Shown: positions 1-5,946, counted from the stretch's first letter. The stretch is 6,469 nt of DNA from JBPCQA01 sp050998615 (GCA_050998615.1 JBPCQA010000037.1:1-6469), one strand, 5' to 3'. Program-made: numbers and translations. The notes: generated by a model not told the origin, from the letters alone.

Positions 1-174
1 CCGTCGGACCCACCGATAGACGGTGACGTGGTCAACCGTGACACCACGCTCGGCGAGCAGCTCCTCGACATCACGGTAGGACAAGCCGTACCTCAAGTAC
101 CACCGCACCGCCACCGAGATCACCTCCCGAGGAAACCGGAAACCAGCGAACGCGGAGGCCGAAGACGAGGTCAT
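1..174 (-). CDS. IS6-family-like transposase, N-terminal part (runs off the window)
   Basis: The minus strand reads 58 codons from an ATG at 174 to the window edge without a stop. The product contains FRFPREVIS, then VRWYLRYGLSYRDVEELL, then TVDHVTVYRWVR. This is the typical N-terminus of IS6/IS26-type DDE transposases: a short leader followed by a helix-turn-helix DNA-binding region (about residues 25-56) that comes before the catalytic domain. The DDE residues lie outside the window, so it cannot be judged whether the enzyme is intact. The start sits 46 bases inside the element's terminal repeat, which is normal spacing for IS6 elements. The gene is transcribed away from the neighbouring YCII gene. 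Family assignment rests on remembered motif similarity and is strong. Confidence 0.9.
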   Translation of the reverse strand, partial: MTSSSASAFAGFRFPREVISVAVRWYLRYGLSYRDVEELLAERGVTVDHVTVYRWVRR

Positions 175-206
175 CGCACCAGTCTCGCGCCCGCGCCCGA
201 TCGCTC

Positions 207-220
207 AACGCAACAGTGCC
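207..220 (-). repeat. Terminal inverted repeat (outer end) of the IS6-like element
   Basis: Read on the minus strand from 220 inward, the sequence is GGCACTGTTGCGTTGAG. The first eleven bases match the GGCACTGTTGC start of known IS6/IS26-type ends. The position just upstream of the transposase start fits an element end at base 220. The other end and its copy of the repeat lie beyond the window, so the expected 8-bp target duplication (here it would be 221-228) cannot be checked. Confidence 0.8.
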
Positions 221-566
221 TCTGGTGCTCATCTACGGCGACGAGCACATCTGGACCAGCCAGTCCGAGGAGGAGTCACGCCAGAACGGCGAGCAGCACC
301 AAGCCTTTGCCGCGTTCGCCGGATCGGCGGTGCAGGACGGTGCCGAACTGGACGAAACGAGGACTGCTCGGAGCATTCGCAGCGATACGCAGGGGCAACA
401 GATCGTGACCGACGGACCGTTTCTCGAGACCAAGGAAGTGTTCGGCAGTTACTACCTGCTCCAAGCCGAGGACATGGACGCGGCGGTCGCGCTGGCTCGT
501 CGAGTCCCCGAGGCGTCGGCGTCCCACAGCGGCGTGGAGGTGCGTGCACTCGTGACCAACGGGTAG
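216..566 (+). CDS. YCII/DGPF-domain protein, 5' end replaced by IS sequence
   Basis: The 116-residue product has the YCII-related (DGPF) fold signature. It begins with a hydrophobic strand LVLIYGDEHIW (residues 3-13), has a helical EEESRQ region, and carries the hallmark TDGPFLETKE at residues 65-74, followed by GSYYLLQAEDMDAAVALA. Length is normal for the family (about 110-120). These ferredoxin-like dimeric proteins are of uncertain biochemical role and are often encoded beside ECF sigma factors; none is present here. The only usable starts are GTG at 216, which lies inside the IS terminal repeat, or GTG at 225. Family members usually start with M-K/R-Y/F before LVLIYG, so about three codons appear lost and substituted by IS bases. 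No Shine-Dalgarno sequence precedes either start, so expression is doubtful. The stop is 6 bases from the convergent NAGPA-like gene. Confidence 0.82.
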   Translation: MPLVLIYGDEHIWTSQSEEESRQNGEQHQAFAAFAGSAVQDGAELDETRTARSIRSDTQGQQIVTDGPFLETKEVFGSYYLLQAEDMDAAVALARRVPEASASHSGVEVRALVTNG

Positions 567-572
567 CCGGCA

Positions 573-1769
573 CTAGCGGGCGTAGGCGGTGACGAAGTCG
601 CGCGAGGTGTGCTCGTAATAGCGATTTGCGGGTCGCTGGTAGTCGGGCAGCAGACTCTTCGGCGTCGGGTTGGCGGAGGTACCGCCCGCCGGGTAGCTCA
701 TGAACGAAATCCACGCCGGGTTGATGTCCAGCTCCATGGCACGCACACAGCCGGCGCCCTTGAGAACTCGCGCCAACGTCTGCGCGGAGAGCGCGTCCCC
801 GGACGCGTAGAGGACGTCCCCTTGCCGGGTTACTCCGACGCCGGACCGGAAGACGTCGTAAGCACCACCGAGGGTCAGGCCCCAATTGAACTGGCGGTTG
901 GAGTTGACATTGGGCGTAACCTTCCCGTGGTCGATCAGCAGACCGAGGTTCTGGCGAACGCCAACGACGTCGGGACTCATGTGAACCTCGCGGCCCCAGC
1001 TGCCGACGGTCATGGTGCCGTCCCTGTGGAAGACCTCGGCCGCCGAACCCTTCACCAGCGTGCCGGCAGTCTTGCCGTCGAGGTAGAAGCCACCATGGGC
1101 GTCGGACAGCCGGAACGCACCGTTCCAGGTGGCCGCCAGGCCCCGGCGCTGCCCAGGTGGGATCCAGTCCGGGACCGGCCAGGTGCCTCCTGGCTCGTCG
1201 TATCCGGGATGCAGGTTGAAACGGAGCAGCTTGCCGCTCATCCAAACGACGCCGGTCAGGTACGACGTGTGGGTGGCGTCAGGTCGGATGAACGCTGCCT
1301 GGACCGCTGGCTGACCATGCACCGTGACCAGGCTGCGCCACGCTCCTTCACCAGGAAGCGCAGGATGGGCGAAGGGCCGCAGCCGAGGCCTCATCGCCAC
1401 GGAGGCGGACTGGGCAGCATGGTGCCGCGAGGGCTTCCCCGGTGTTGGCGTGGGCTGGGCCGACGGGGAGGTGGCCAGCAGGCCAGGAGGAGGGGTGCCC
1501 CCGGTTGCTGGAGGGTTCAAGCGATACTGCAGCTTTTCGAGACCATCCACTGCCACGCCCAGATGATGATCCCTCGCCCATTCGGCCAGGCGGGCCGAGG
1601 TGCTGTCGCTTCCGGGTGCCAGCAGAACTGTCCCTACCGACCAGCTCAGCCACAGCGAGAACACCAGAAGCCCCGCCAGGACGACCCGCCGAACCCGCCG
1701 ACGACGAGGCGATCGTGGCGAAGCCGACGTGGCGGTTTCCGCGACGCCGTCACCGGAGACGTCGGTCAA
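573..1769 (-). CDS. Membrane-anchored phosphodiester glycosidase-like (NAGPA domain) protein
   Basis: The 398-residue protein has a short cytoplasmic N-terminus with an Arg-rich run (residues 22-28), one hydrophobic segment (about 29-50), a Pro/Thr/Ser-rich linker (about 85-125), and an extracytoplasmic domain (about 143-398). The domain resembles the NAGPA phosphodiester-glycosidase family. It has ATWNGAFRLSDAHGGFYLDGK (213-233) where family members carry the N-G-G-F core, then a gly-rich strand with GVGVTRQGDVLYASG (310-324), and AMELDINPAW (344-353) where many relatives have LDGGGS. The family hydrolyses sugar-1-phosphodiesters. The DINPAW variant occurs, as I recall, in an actinobacterial subfamily whose substrate is unknown. 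The TTG start at 1769 is chosen because an AGGAGG core lies 5-8 bases upstream (1775-1783). ATG at 1799 or 1865 is possible, giving 408 or 430 residues. It is divergent from ubiA. Confidence 0.85.
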   Translation of the reverse strand: MTDVSGDGVAETATSASPRSPRRRRVRRVVLAGLLVFSLWLSWSVGTVLLAPGSDSTSARLAEWARDHHLGVAVDGLEKLQYRLNPPATGGTPPPGLLATSPSAQPTPTPGKPSRHHAAQSASVAMRPRLRPFAHPALPGEGAWRSLVTVHGQPAVQAAFIRPDATHTSYLTGVVWMSGKLLRFNLHPGYDEPGGTWPVPDWIPPGQRRGLAATWNGAFRLSDAHGGFYLDGKTAGTLVKGSAAEVFHRDGTMTVGSWGREVHMSPDVVGVRQNLGLLIDHGKVTPNVNSNRQFNWGLTLGGAYDVFRSGVGVTRQGDVLYASGDALSAQTLARVLKGAGCVRAMELDINPAWISFMSYPAGGTSANPTPKSLLPDYQRPANRYYEHTSRDFVTAYAR

Positions 1770-1877
1770 CGCGCCCTCCTCCCTTCCGGCCCCGTGCATC
1801 GCCTCGAGGTCGTGCTCCCCGCCACAGAGGCAACAGCTGTCGTACCTTGTACGGTAGTCGCCCATCCTTGGAGATTC
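1770..1877. promoter_or_regulatory. Divergent intergenic region with a small palindrome
   Basis: This is the only sequence between the divergently transcribed NAGPA-like gene and ubiA, so it should carry both promoters. A perfect 5-bp inverted repeat, CGTAC-ctt-GTACG, lies at 1841-1853. Next to it, TACGGT (1850-1855) fits the loose TAnnnT form of an actinobacterial -10 box, but no convincing -35 is placed in front of it on either strand. The palindrome is short enough to arise by chance. The promoter role is inferred from gene layout only. Confidence 0.35.
1775..1783 (-). promoter_or_regulatory. Strong Shine-Dalgarno that sets a TTG start for the NAGPA-like gene
   Basis: The minus strand reads GGGAGGAGG, near-complete complementarity to the 16S rRNA 3' end. 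It lies 5 bases (AGGAGG register) or 8 bases (GGGAGG register) before TTG at 1769. No comparably good site precedes the ATGs at 1799 or 1865, so the shorter product is preferred. Confidence 0.6.
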
Positions 1878-2765
1878 CTGATCAGCAGCCGTGAAGCAGG
1901 TAAACGGACGGTTCGGATCCTGTTGACCGCCGCCCGACCGCGGCAGTGGATCAAGAACGTCCTCGTGGTAGCTGCTCCGGTTGCGGCCGGTGTCCTGCTG
2001 CGGCCCGAGGTTGTGCTCAGAATGCTGGTGGCGTTCACGGCCTTCTGTCTGGCTGCCTCCGGTGGCTATCTGGTCAACGACATCGTGGATGCCGACGCCG
2101 ATCGCGCCCACCCGGTCAAGCGCGTTCGACCGATCGCTTCTCGCGAGCTGTCCATTCGTACAGCCGGTGTGGCGGCATCGGTCTTGCTCGTCGCCGCGCT
2201 TGCCCTGTCCTGGGCGGTCTCAGTCCCACTCCTTTTGGTGCTGCTGACCTACGAGGTGGTCCAGCTCGCCTATTGCGCCGGGCTCAAGCACGAGCCGGTG
2301 ATCGAGCTGGTCATCGTGTCCGCGGGCTTCGTGCTCCGCGCGGCCGCTGGAGGCGTCGCCAACGGTCTGGTGCTCTCACAGTGGTTTCTGATGGCCGGCG
2401 GCTTCGGCTCGCTGTTCATGGTGGCCGGCAAGCGGTATGCGGAGGCGCAGCTCGTGCAGCACACGGGGATCGCCATCAGGGAAGTGCTGAGCCGGTACAC
2501 GTCGTCGTACTTGCGTTTCGTCTGGACGGCATCCGCAGGGATGCTGGTGATGACCTACTCCTTGTGGGCCTTCACGGTCGGGCGGATGGGAAACGTGTGG
2601 ACCGAGGTGTCGGTGGTGCCGTTCGTGTTCGCCGTCCTGCGCTACGCGGTGGACATCGACAGCGGGGCCGCCGGCGAGCCCGAGACCACCGTGCTGCACG
2701 ATCGTGTCCTCCTTGCCGCCTCCGCGTTGTGGGCCGTCGCTTTCGTGCTGTCGATCCACTCGTGA
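1878..2765 (+). CDS. ubiA: Decaprenyl-phosphate phosphoribosyltransferase (UbiA family)
   Basis: The protein is a polytopic membrane prenyltransferase that transfers 5-phosphoribose from PRPP to decaprenyl phosphate. This is the first committed step to decaprenylphosphoryl-arabinose. Read from 1878 it has 295 residues, close to the about 302 of the mycobacterial enzyme Rv3806c. Signatures in order: ARPRQWIKNVLVVAAP (19-34), the Mg/substrate motif NDIVDADAD (67-75) followed by HPVKRVRPIAS, QLAYCAGLKHEPVIEL (129-144), GSLFMVAGKRYAEA (177-190), YTSSYLRFVWT (207-217) and LRYAVDIDSGAAGEPE (254-269). Several hydrophobic helices lie between. The start is uncertain: no ATG or GTG lies near the expected N-terminus. 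CTG at 1878 (GGAG 4 bases upstream), TTG at 1923 and GTG at 1812 are the in-frame options. It is convergent with dprE2, with 13 bases between stops. Confidence 0.92.
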   Translation: MISSREAGKRTVRILLTAARPRQWIKNVLVVAAPVAAGVLLRPEVVLRMLVAFTAFCLAASGGYLVNDIVDADADRAHPVKRVRPIASRELSIRTAGVAASVLLVAALALSWAVSVPLLLVLLTYEVVQLAYCAGLKHEPVIELVIVSAGFVLRAAAGGVANGLVLSQWFLMAGGFGSLFMVAGKRYAEAQLVQHTGIAIREVLSRYTSSYLRFVWTASAGMLVMTYSLWAFTVGRMGNVWTEVSVVPFVFAVLRYAVDIDSGAAGEPETTVLHDRVLLAASALWAVAFVLSIHS

Positions 2766-2782
2766 GCGGCGCCGTGGCTCAC
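2762..2782. terminator. Hairpin spanning both convergent stop codons
   Basis: GTGAGC (2762-2767) and GCTCAC (2777-2782) are perfect complements around a 9-base loop. The TGA of ubiA sits in one arm and the TGA of dprE2 (minus strand) in the other, so the structure is symmetrical for both transcripts. There is no T-rich tail on either side. It is at best a weak bidirectional terminator, and six pairs could be partly coincidental because two TGA stops face each other. Confidence 0.35.
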
Positions 2783-3537
2783 ATCGGAAGCCTTCTGAAG
2801 ATGGGCGCCGGAAGGTGCCGCAGCCCGGACATGACCCAGCGCAGCTTCCCGGGAGCCCATGCGACACGACGACGCCCACGCAGTGCCGCCACCGTCAGCA
2901 CGGCAACCTGCTCGGGATCCTGCGCGAGCGGCGCCGCGTCGAGTCCCTCGGTCATCCTGCTGCGCACGAAACCGGGGCGGACCACGAGAACGTGGACGCT
3001 GTCATCGCGAAGTGCCTCGCCCAGTCCGGTGTAGAACGCGTCGATGCCCGCCTTCGTCGAGCCGTACACGAAGTTGGAGCGCCGTGGACGCTCGCCGGCG
3101 ACCGACGACAACGCAACGATGCTGCCGTGGCCCTGTGCCCTCATTCGTTGGCCCAGCAGGACGCCGACGCCGACCGCGGCCACGTAGTTGACGTCGGCCA
3201 TATCAACCGCGGCGTCCAACTCGCGCCACGCCCGCTCCTGGTCACCGAGGGTCCCGAAAGCGACGACTGCCACGTCGACGTCACCAGCGTCGAAGGCGGC
3301 CTCGACCGCAGGTTCGTACGTGTCTCGGTCGAGTGCGTCGAAGTCGGCCTCGCTGACCACGAGACCGCTGTTGGCCAGGTCCGCCGCGGCGGCGGTACGG
3401 CGATCAGTCGGCCGTCCGGCGAGCACGACGTGGGCGCCGGGCCTTCGCCGAACCAGCTCACGCACGATGGCGAGGCCGATCTCCGAGCTGGCTCCGAGCA
3501 GGAGGATCCGTTGCGGGTTTCCGGTCGCGTCGATCAC
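2779..3537 (-). CDS. dprE2: Decaprenylphosphoryl-2-keto-ribose reductase DprE2
   Basis: This short-chain dehydrogenase/reductase uses NADH to reduce decaprenylphosphoryl-2-keto-erythro-pentose to decaprenylphosphoryl-arabinose, completing the epimerisation started by DprE1. The product has 252 residues (mycobacterial DprE2 is about 254). The Rossmann nucleotide motif is LLLGASSEIGLAIV (12-25). An Asp-rich D-V-D-V-A-V-V-A-F-G strand lies at 86-95 and the structural Asn at 117. The catalytic set is Ser144/145 in ALSSVAG and Tyr158-x3-Lys162 in YGSTK, and PGFVRSRMT (188-196) completes the classical SDR pattern. The GTG start at 3537 overlaps the dprE1 stop by four bases (GTGA) and has GAGGAG 9 bases upstream, so translation is probably coupled. 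A longer reading from ATG 3609 is unlikely because it runs deep into dprE1. Confidence 0.93.
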   Translation of the reverse strand: MIDATGNPQRILLLGASSEIGLAIVRELVRRRPGAHVVLAGRPTDRRTAAAADLANSGLVVSEADFDALDRDTYEPAVEAAFDAGDVDVAVVAFGTLGDQERAWRELDAAVDMADVNYVAAVGVGVLLGQRMRAQGHGSIVALSSVAGERPRRSNFVYGSTKAGIDAFYTGLGEALRDDSVHVLVVRPGFVRSRMTEGLDAAPLAQDPEQVAVLTVAALRGRRRVAWAPGKLRWVMSGLRHLPAPIFRRLPM

Positions 3538-4880
3538 AGCCCCAGTCTCCTCGCCAGGTCGGAGGTGAAGACACCTCGTGGGTCGACGGAGTGCCTGATC
3601 GATCTCCACTCGTCGATGCGGGGATACATCGGCCGCAGCATCGCGGCGGGCAGACGCGAGTCCTTGGCGAGGTACTCCCGGCCTCCCGCTGCGAGGACCT
3701 CGCCGTCGAGGCGGGCGAGCAGCGCACCGAGCTGTGGCGAGCCGATGGGGAGGTCCACGGCCAGCGTCCAGCCGGGCATCGGGAACGACAAGAGCCCAGG
3801 GTTCCCTTCACCGAAGCGCTTGAGGACGGCCAGGAATACCCCTTGACCTGCGGCTGCGACCGCTTGCAGGCAGCGAGTCAATGCTGCTTCTTCACCGAAC
3901 GGCAGCACCATCTGCACTTGAAGAAATCCATGCGGACCGTAGACCCGGTTCCATCGTCCGATGCCGTCCAGCGGGTGGAAGAAGGTGGAGATGCTCTGGA
4001 TCTCCCCGCGCCTGTCCCGAGGTGCCCGGCGATACCAGGCCTCGTTGAAGGCTCCTACCGTGGCGCGAGTGAGCAGTCCACTCGGGAAAATGGGCGGAGC
4101 TGTGACTCTCTGGCGGGGCCGGAACTCGAGGGCGACTTCCTTGGCCCGCTCGGGCAGCTGCTCACGCCGTGCCGACCACCCTCTGGTCAATACGGACCTG
4201 CCGAGGGAGCTTCCGCGTGCCAGGCAGTCGATCCAGGCGACGGAGTAGGTGTATCGGTCGTCATCTGCGGCCATCCGCTGGAGTAGCCCGTCGAGGTCGG
4301 GGACCCGTTCGGTATCCACGACGCAGAACGCGGTCTCGACCCGCTTCATGACCACGGTGGCCGTCAGGATTACGCCGGTGAGCCCCATGCCACCCACGGT
4401 CGCCCAGAAGAGGGGGTCGTCATGGGCGACGGCACGGATCGACCCATCGGGCAACATGAGGTCGAGCGACTGGACATGCCGGCCGAAACTACCGTCGACA
4501 TGGTGGTTCTTGCCGTGTACGTCGCAGGCGATCGCACCGCCGACGGTGACCTGGCGGGTGCCGGGCGAGACGGGAACGAACAGTCCCAGGGGAAGCAACA
4601 GTCTCATCAGGATGTCGAGGCTCGCTCCCGACTCCACCTGCACCACTCCGGTTTCGACGTCGACCGACAGGATTCGACGAAGTCCCGTCATGTCGACGAC
4701 GGACCCGCCCGCGTTCTGCGCCGCATCCCCGTAGCTACGGCCCAACCCTCGGGTCACGACCCCACGGGGACCTGCGGCAACGATCAACCGCCGGATGTCC
4801 TCGGCGTCTCGCGGCCGGTCTACGTAGGCCATGCTCGGCGACGTACCACCCCATCCCGACAAGACCTTCTTAAGGCTCAC
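3534..4880 (-). CDS. dprE1: Decaprenylphosphoryl-ribose 2-oxidase DprE1 (FAD), Ala at the benzothiazinone-target Cys
   Basis: This FAD oxidoreductase of the vanillyl-alcohol-oxidase fold oxidises the C2' hydroxyl of decaprenylphosphoryl-ribose. It works with DprE2 at the plasma membrane. The product has 448 residues (M. tuberculosis 461). The FAD half shows SGWGGTSPS (8-16), RGLGRSYGDAAQNAGG (44-59), TVGGAIACDVHGKNHH (112-127; His122 and Lys124 match the mycobacterial active site) and GGMGLTGVI (163-171). The substrate half shows FHPLDGIGRWNRVYGPHGFLQVQ (301-323), PGWTLAVDLP (369-378), AKDSR (405-409) and MYPRIDEW (418-425). Ala374 replaces the Cys387 of M. tuberculosis. GTG at 4880 is chosen because the N-terminus then aligns with the family; GGAAG lies 10 bases upstream. 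It forms an operon with dprE2. The start overlaps the end of the broken hsdM frame. Confidence 0.94.
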   Translation of the reverse strand: MSLKKVLSGWGGTSPSMAYVDRPRDAEDIRRLIVAAGPRGVVTRGLGRSYGDAAQNAGGSVVDMTGLRRILSVDVETGVVQVESGASLDILMRLLLPLGLFVPVSPGTRQVTVGGAIACDVHGKNHHVDGSFGRHVQSLDLMLPDGSIRAVAHDDPLFWATVGGMGLTGVILTATVVMKRVETAFCVVDTERVPDLDGLLQRMAADDDRYTYSVAWIDCLARGSSLGRSVLTRGWSARREQLPERAKEVALEFRPRQRVTAPPIFPSGLLTRATVGAFNEAWYRRAPRDRRGEIQSISTFFHPLDGIGRWNRVYGPHGFLQVQMVLPFGEEAALTRCLQAVAAAGQGVFLAVLKRFGEGNPGLLSFPMPGWTLAVDLPIGSPQLGALLARLDGEVLAAGGREYLAKDSRLPAAMLRPMYPRIDEWRSIRHSVDPRGVFTSDLARRLGL

Positions 4881-5670
4881 GCACTCTCTACTTCCGGTAG
4901 GCCGGGTACCATCATGACCGACAGCCCGGTCTCGGGGTTGAGTTCCTGGCCGAACACCTCCAGTCGGGCTCGCGGGTTCAGGCTGGCCAGGTTCTCTTGT
5001 CCGGCCGTGAGCATGCCGCCCGTGCCACAGGCCGGGTCGTACATGGTCCGGACCGGGGCGGTCCCTCGCAGGGCCTCGTCGTCCTCGGCGAACAAGATGT
5101 TGACCATCAGGTGGATGACCTCACGCGGGTGAAGTGCTCCCCGGCGCTCGCGTTGCTGGCCTCGGAGAACCGGCCGAGCAGTTCCTCGAAGATGTAGCCC
5201 ATCGCGGCGTTGGAGACCACGTCTGGGTGCGGGTCGATGTCGGCGAACCGGGCGATGACGTGGTACAGCAGACCCGCGTTGTCCAGCCGGGTGATGTGGT
5301 TGTCCAGGCCGTACTTGTCCAGCACCTCCGCCGCGCTTGCCGAGTATCCGGCGATGTAGGTGCGCAGGTTCGCGGCGATGTTGGGGGCGTCGGCCAGCAG
5401 CCGGCTGAAGTTCAGCGAGCTGACGTTGTAGAACGGCTGACCAGCGGCCCGCAGCAGCAGCGGGTCGATGTTGTCGATCTTCCCCGCTAGGTCCCTCGCC
5501 TTTGCCAGTACGGCATCCTTGGTGGGCTCAAGTACGCAGTCCAGACGGCGCAGCACGGTCAGCGGCAGGATGACCTGGCCGTACTCGTGAGCCTTGTAGT
5601 CACCGCGCAGCAGGTCGGCAATCGACCAGATGAAGCCGACCTTGTCCCCGAAGCCATCCTCGTTCGACAT
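4877..5670 (-). pseudogene. hsdM: Type I restriction-modification methylase HsdM: frameshifted, C-terminus missing
   Basis: Two minus-strand frames together encode the N-terminal part of an HsdM N6-adenine methylase, which normally has about 500 or more residues. Frame one (5670-5107, 187 residues) has the helical HsdM N-domain: IWSIADLLRGDYKAHEYG, ILPLTVLRRLDCVLEPT, and the end AGEHFT. Frame two (5107-4877) resumes with MVNILFAEDD and the SAM-binding motif I, YDPACGTGGMLTAGQ, then FGQELNPET. The catalytic NPPF motif and everything after it are absent. One G missing from the run at 5127-5129 (plus strand) explains the shift; restoring it gives EHFTPREVIHLMVNI. Recognisable HsdM similarity stops near 4928, where a short unrelated tail runs into the dprE1 start. 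The start codon is ATG 5670 with AGGGA 11 bases upstream. No hsdS or hsdR is visible. It is not a functional methylase. Confidence 0.9.
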
Positions 5671-5946
5671 CCAGCGCCTGTTCCCTAAGACTCGCATTCG
5701 GCCCACCACGGGACCCGTATCCCGCTCCAGTCACCGTAGCGAACGGGCACCGGTAGCGCGACGTCGTCGGACTCTCGCCACCATCCGATCTGGCCGGGCC
5801 GCGACGCGCTTCGGCCCCGCCTAGGCCGTCTTCGAGGGCTGTCCTCACCATGCTGGATGACGTCTGAGACGGGCCTCACCGTCGTAGGCGGACCAATCGG
5901 CCTTGAGGCTGGTCACCAAGGCCCAAGTCACCCTCCGAACCCTCTC
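5671..5946. other. Non-coding stretch with one inverted repeat
   Basis: I see no gene here on either strand; the open frames lack recognisable domains and convincing starts. It should contain whatever promoter once served hsdM (minus). A perfect 7-bp inverted repeat, GGCCTTG (5899-5905) and CAAGGCC (5917-5923) with an 11-base loop, lies before the Shine-Dalgarno of the small frame at 5961. It has no T-tract, so it is not a standard terminator for either direction. Confidence 0.5.
5899..5923. repeat. 7-bp perfect inverted repeat (hairpin)
   Basis: GGCCTTG and CAAGGCC pair perfectly across 11 bases. The distal arm ends 23 bases before the AGGAGG at 5947. It could be a leader structure of the small frame at 5961 or part of a degraded mobile-element end. 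No function is shown by the sequence. Confidence 0.4.

Larger units (their letters stand above)
1..220 (-). mobile_element. Partial IS6-like insertion sequence
   Basis: This combines the transposase N-terminus (1-174) with a terminal repeat ending at 220, and continues past base 1. IS6-family elements move by replicative cointegration and often flank captured accessory DNA as directly oriented copies. The element directly abuts the coding region of the YCII-family gene, so insertion or a deletion next to the IS removed the original start of that gene. Confidence 0.82.

Noticed and set aside
229..1245. Minus-strand open frame of 338 codons
   Set aside because: It overlaps the YCII gene (opposite strand) and the NAGPA-like gene (same strand, different frame); its product is Arg/Pro-rich without any domain.
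609..1877. Long open plus-strand stretch upstream of and in frame with ubiA
   Set aside because: It is antisense to the NAGPA-like gene, has no recognisable domains, and is Arg/Gly/Pro-rich as expected of a high-GC shadow. Only the part from about 1878 resembles UbiA.
1770..2111. N-terminal extension of the NAGPA-like frame to 2111
   Set aside because: It would run antisense into the ubiA coding region and gives low-complexity sequence with no conserved features; a strong ribosome site marks TTG 1769 instead.
1946..3034. Plus-strand open frame of 362 codons over ubiA and dprE2
   Set aside because: It is a shifted-frame shadow of ubiA continuing antisense to dprE2; the composition is Arg-rich and no motif is seen.
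2704..3846. Plus-strand open frame of 380 codons
   Set aside because: It is antisense to dprE2 and dprE1, both of which have clear family motifs.
5685..5879. Minus-strand open frame of 64 codons upstream of hsdM
   Set aside because: It has no ribosome-binding site or known domain and biased, Arg-rich composition. I kept the region as non-coding.
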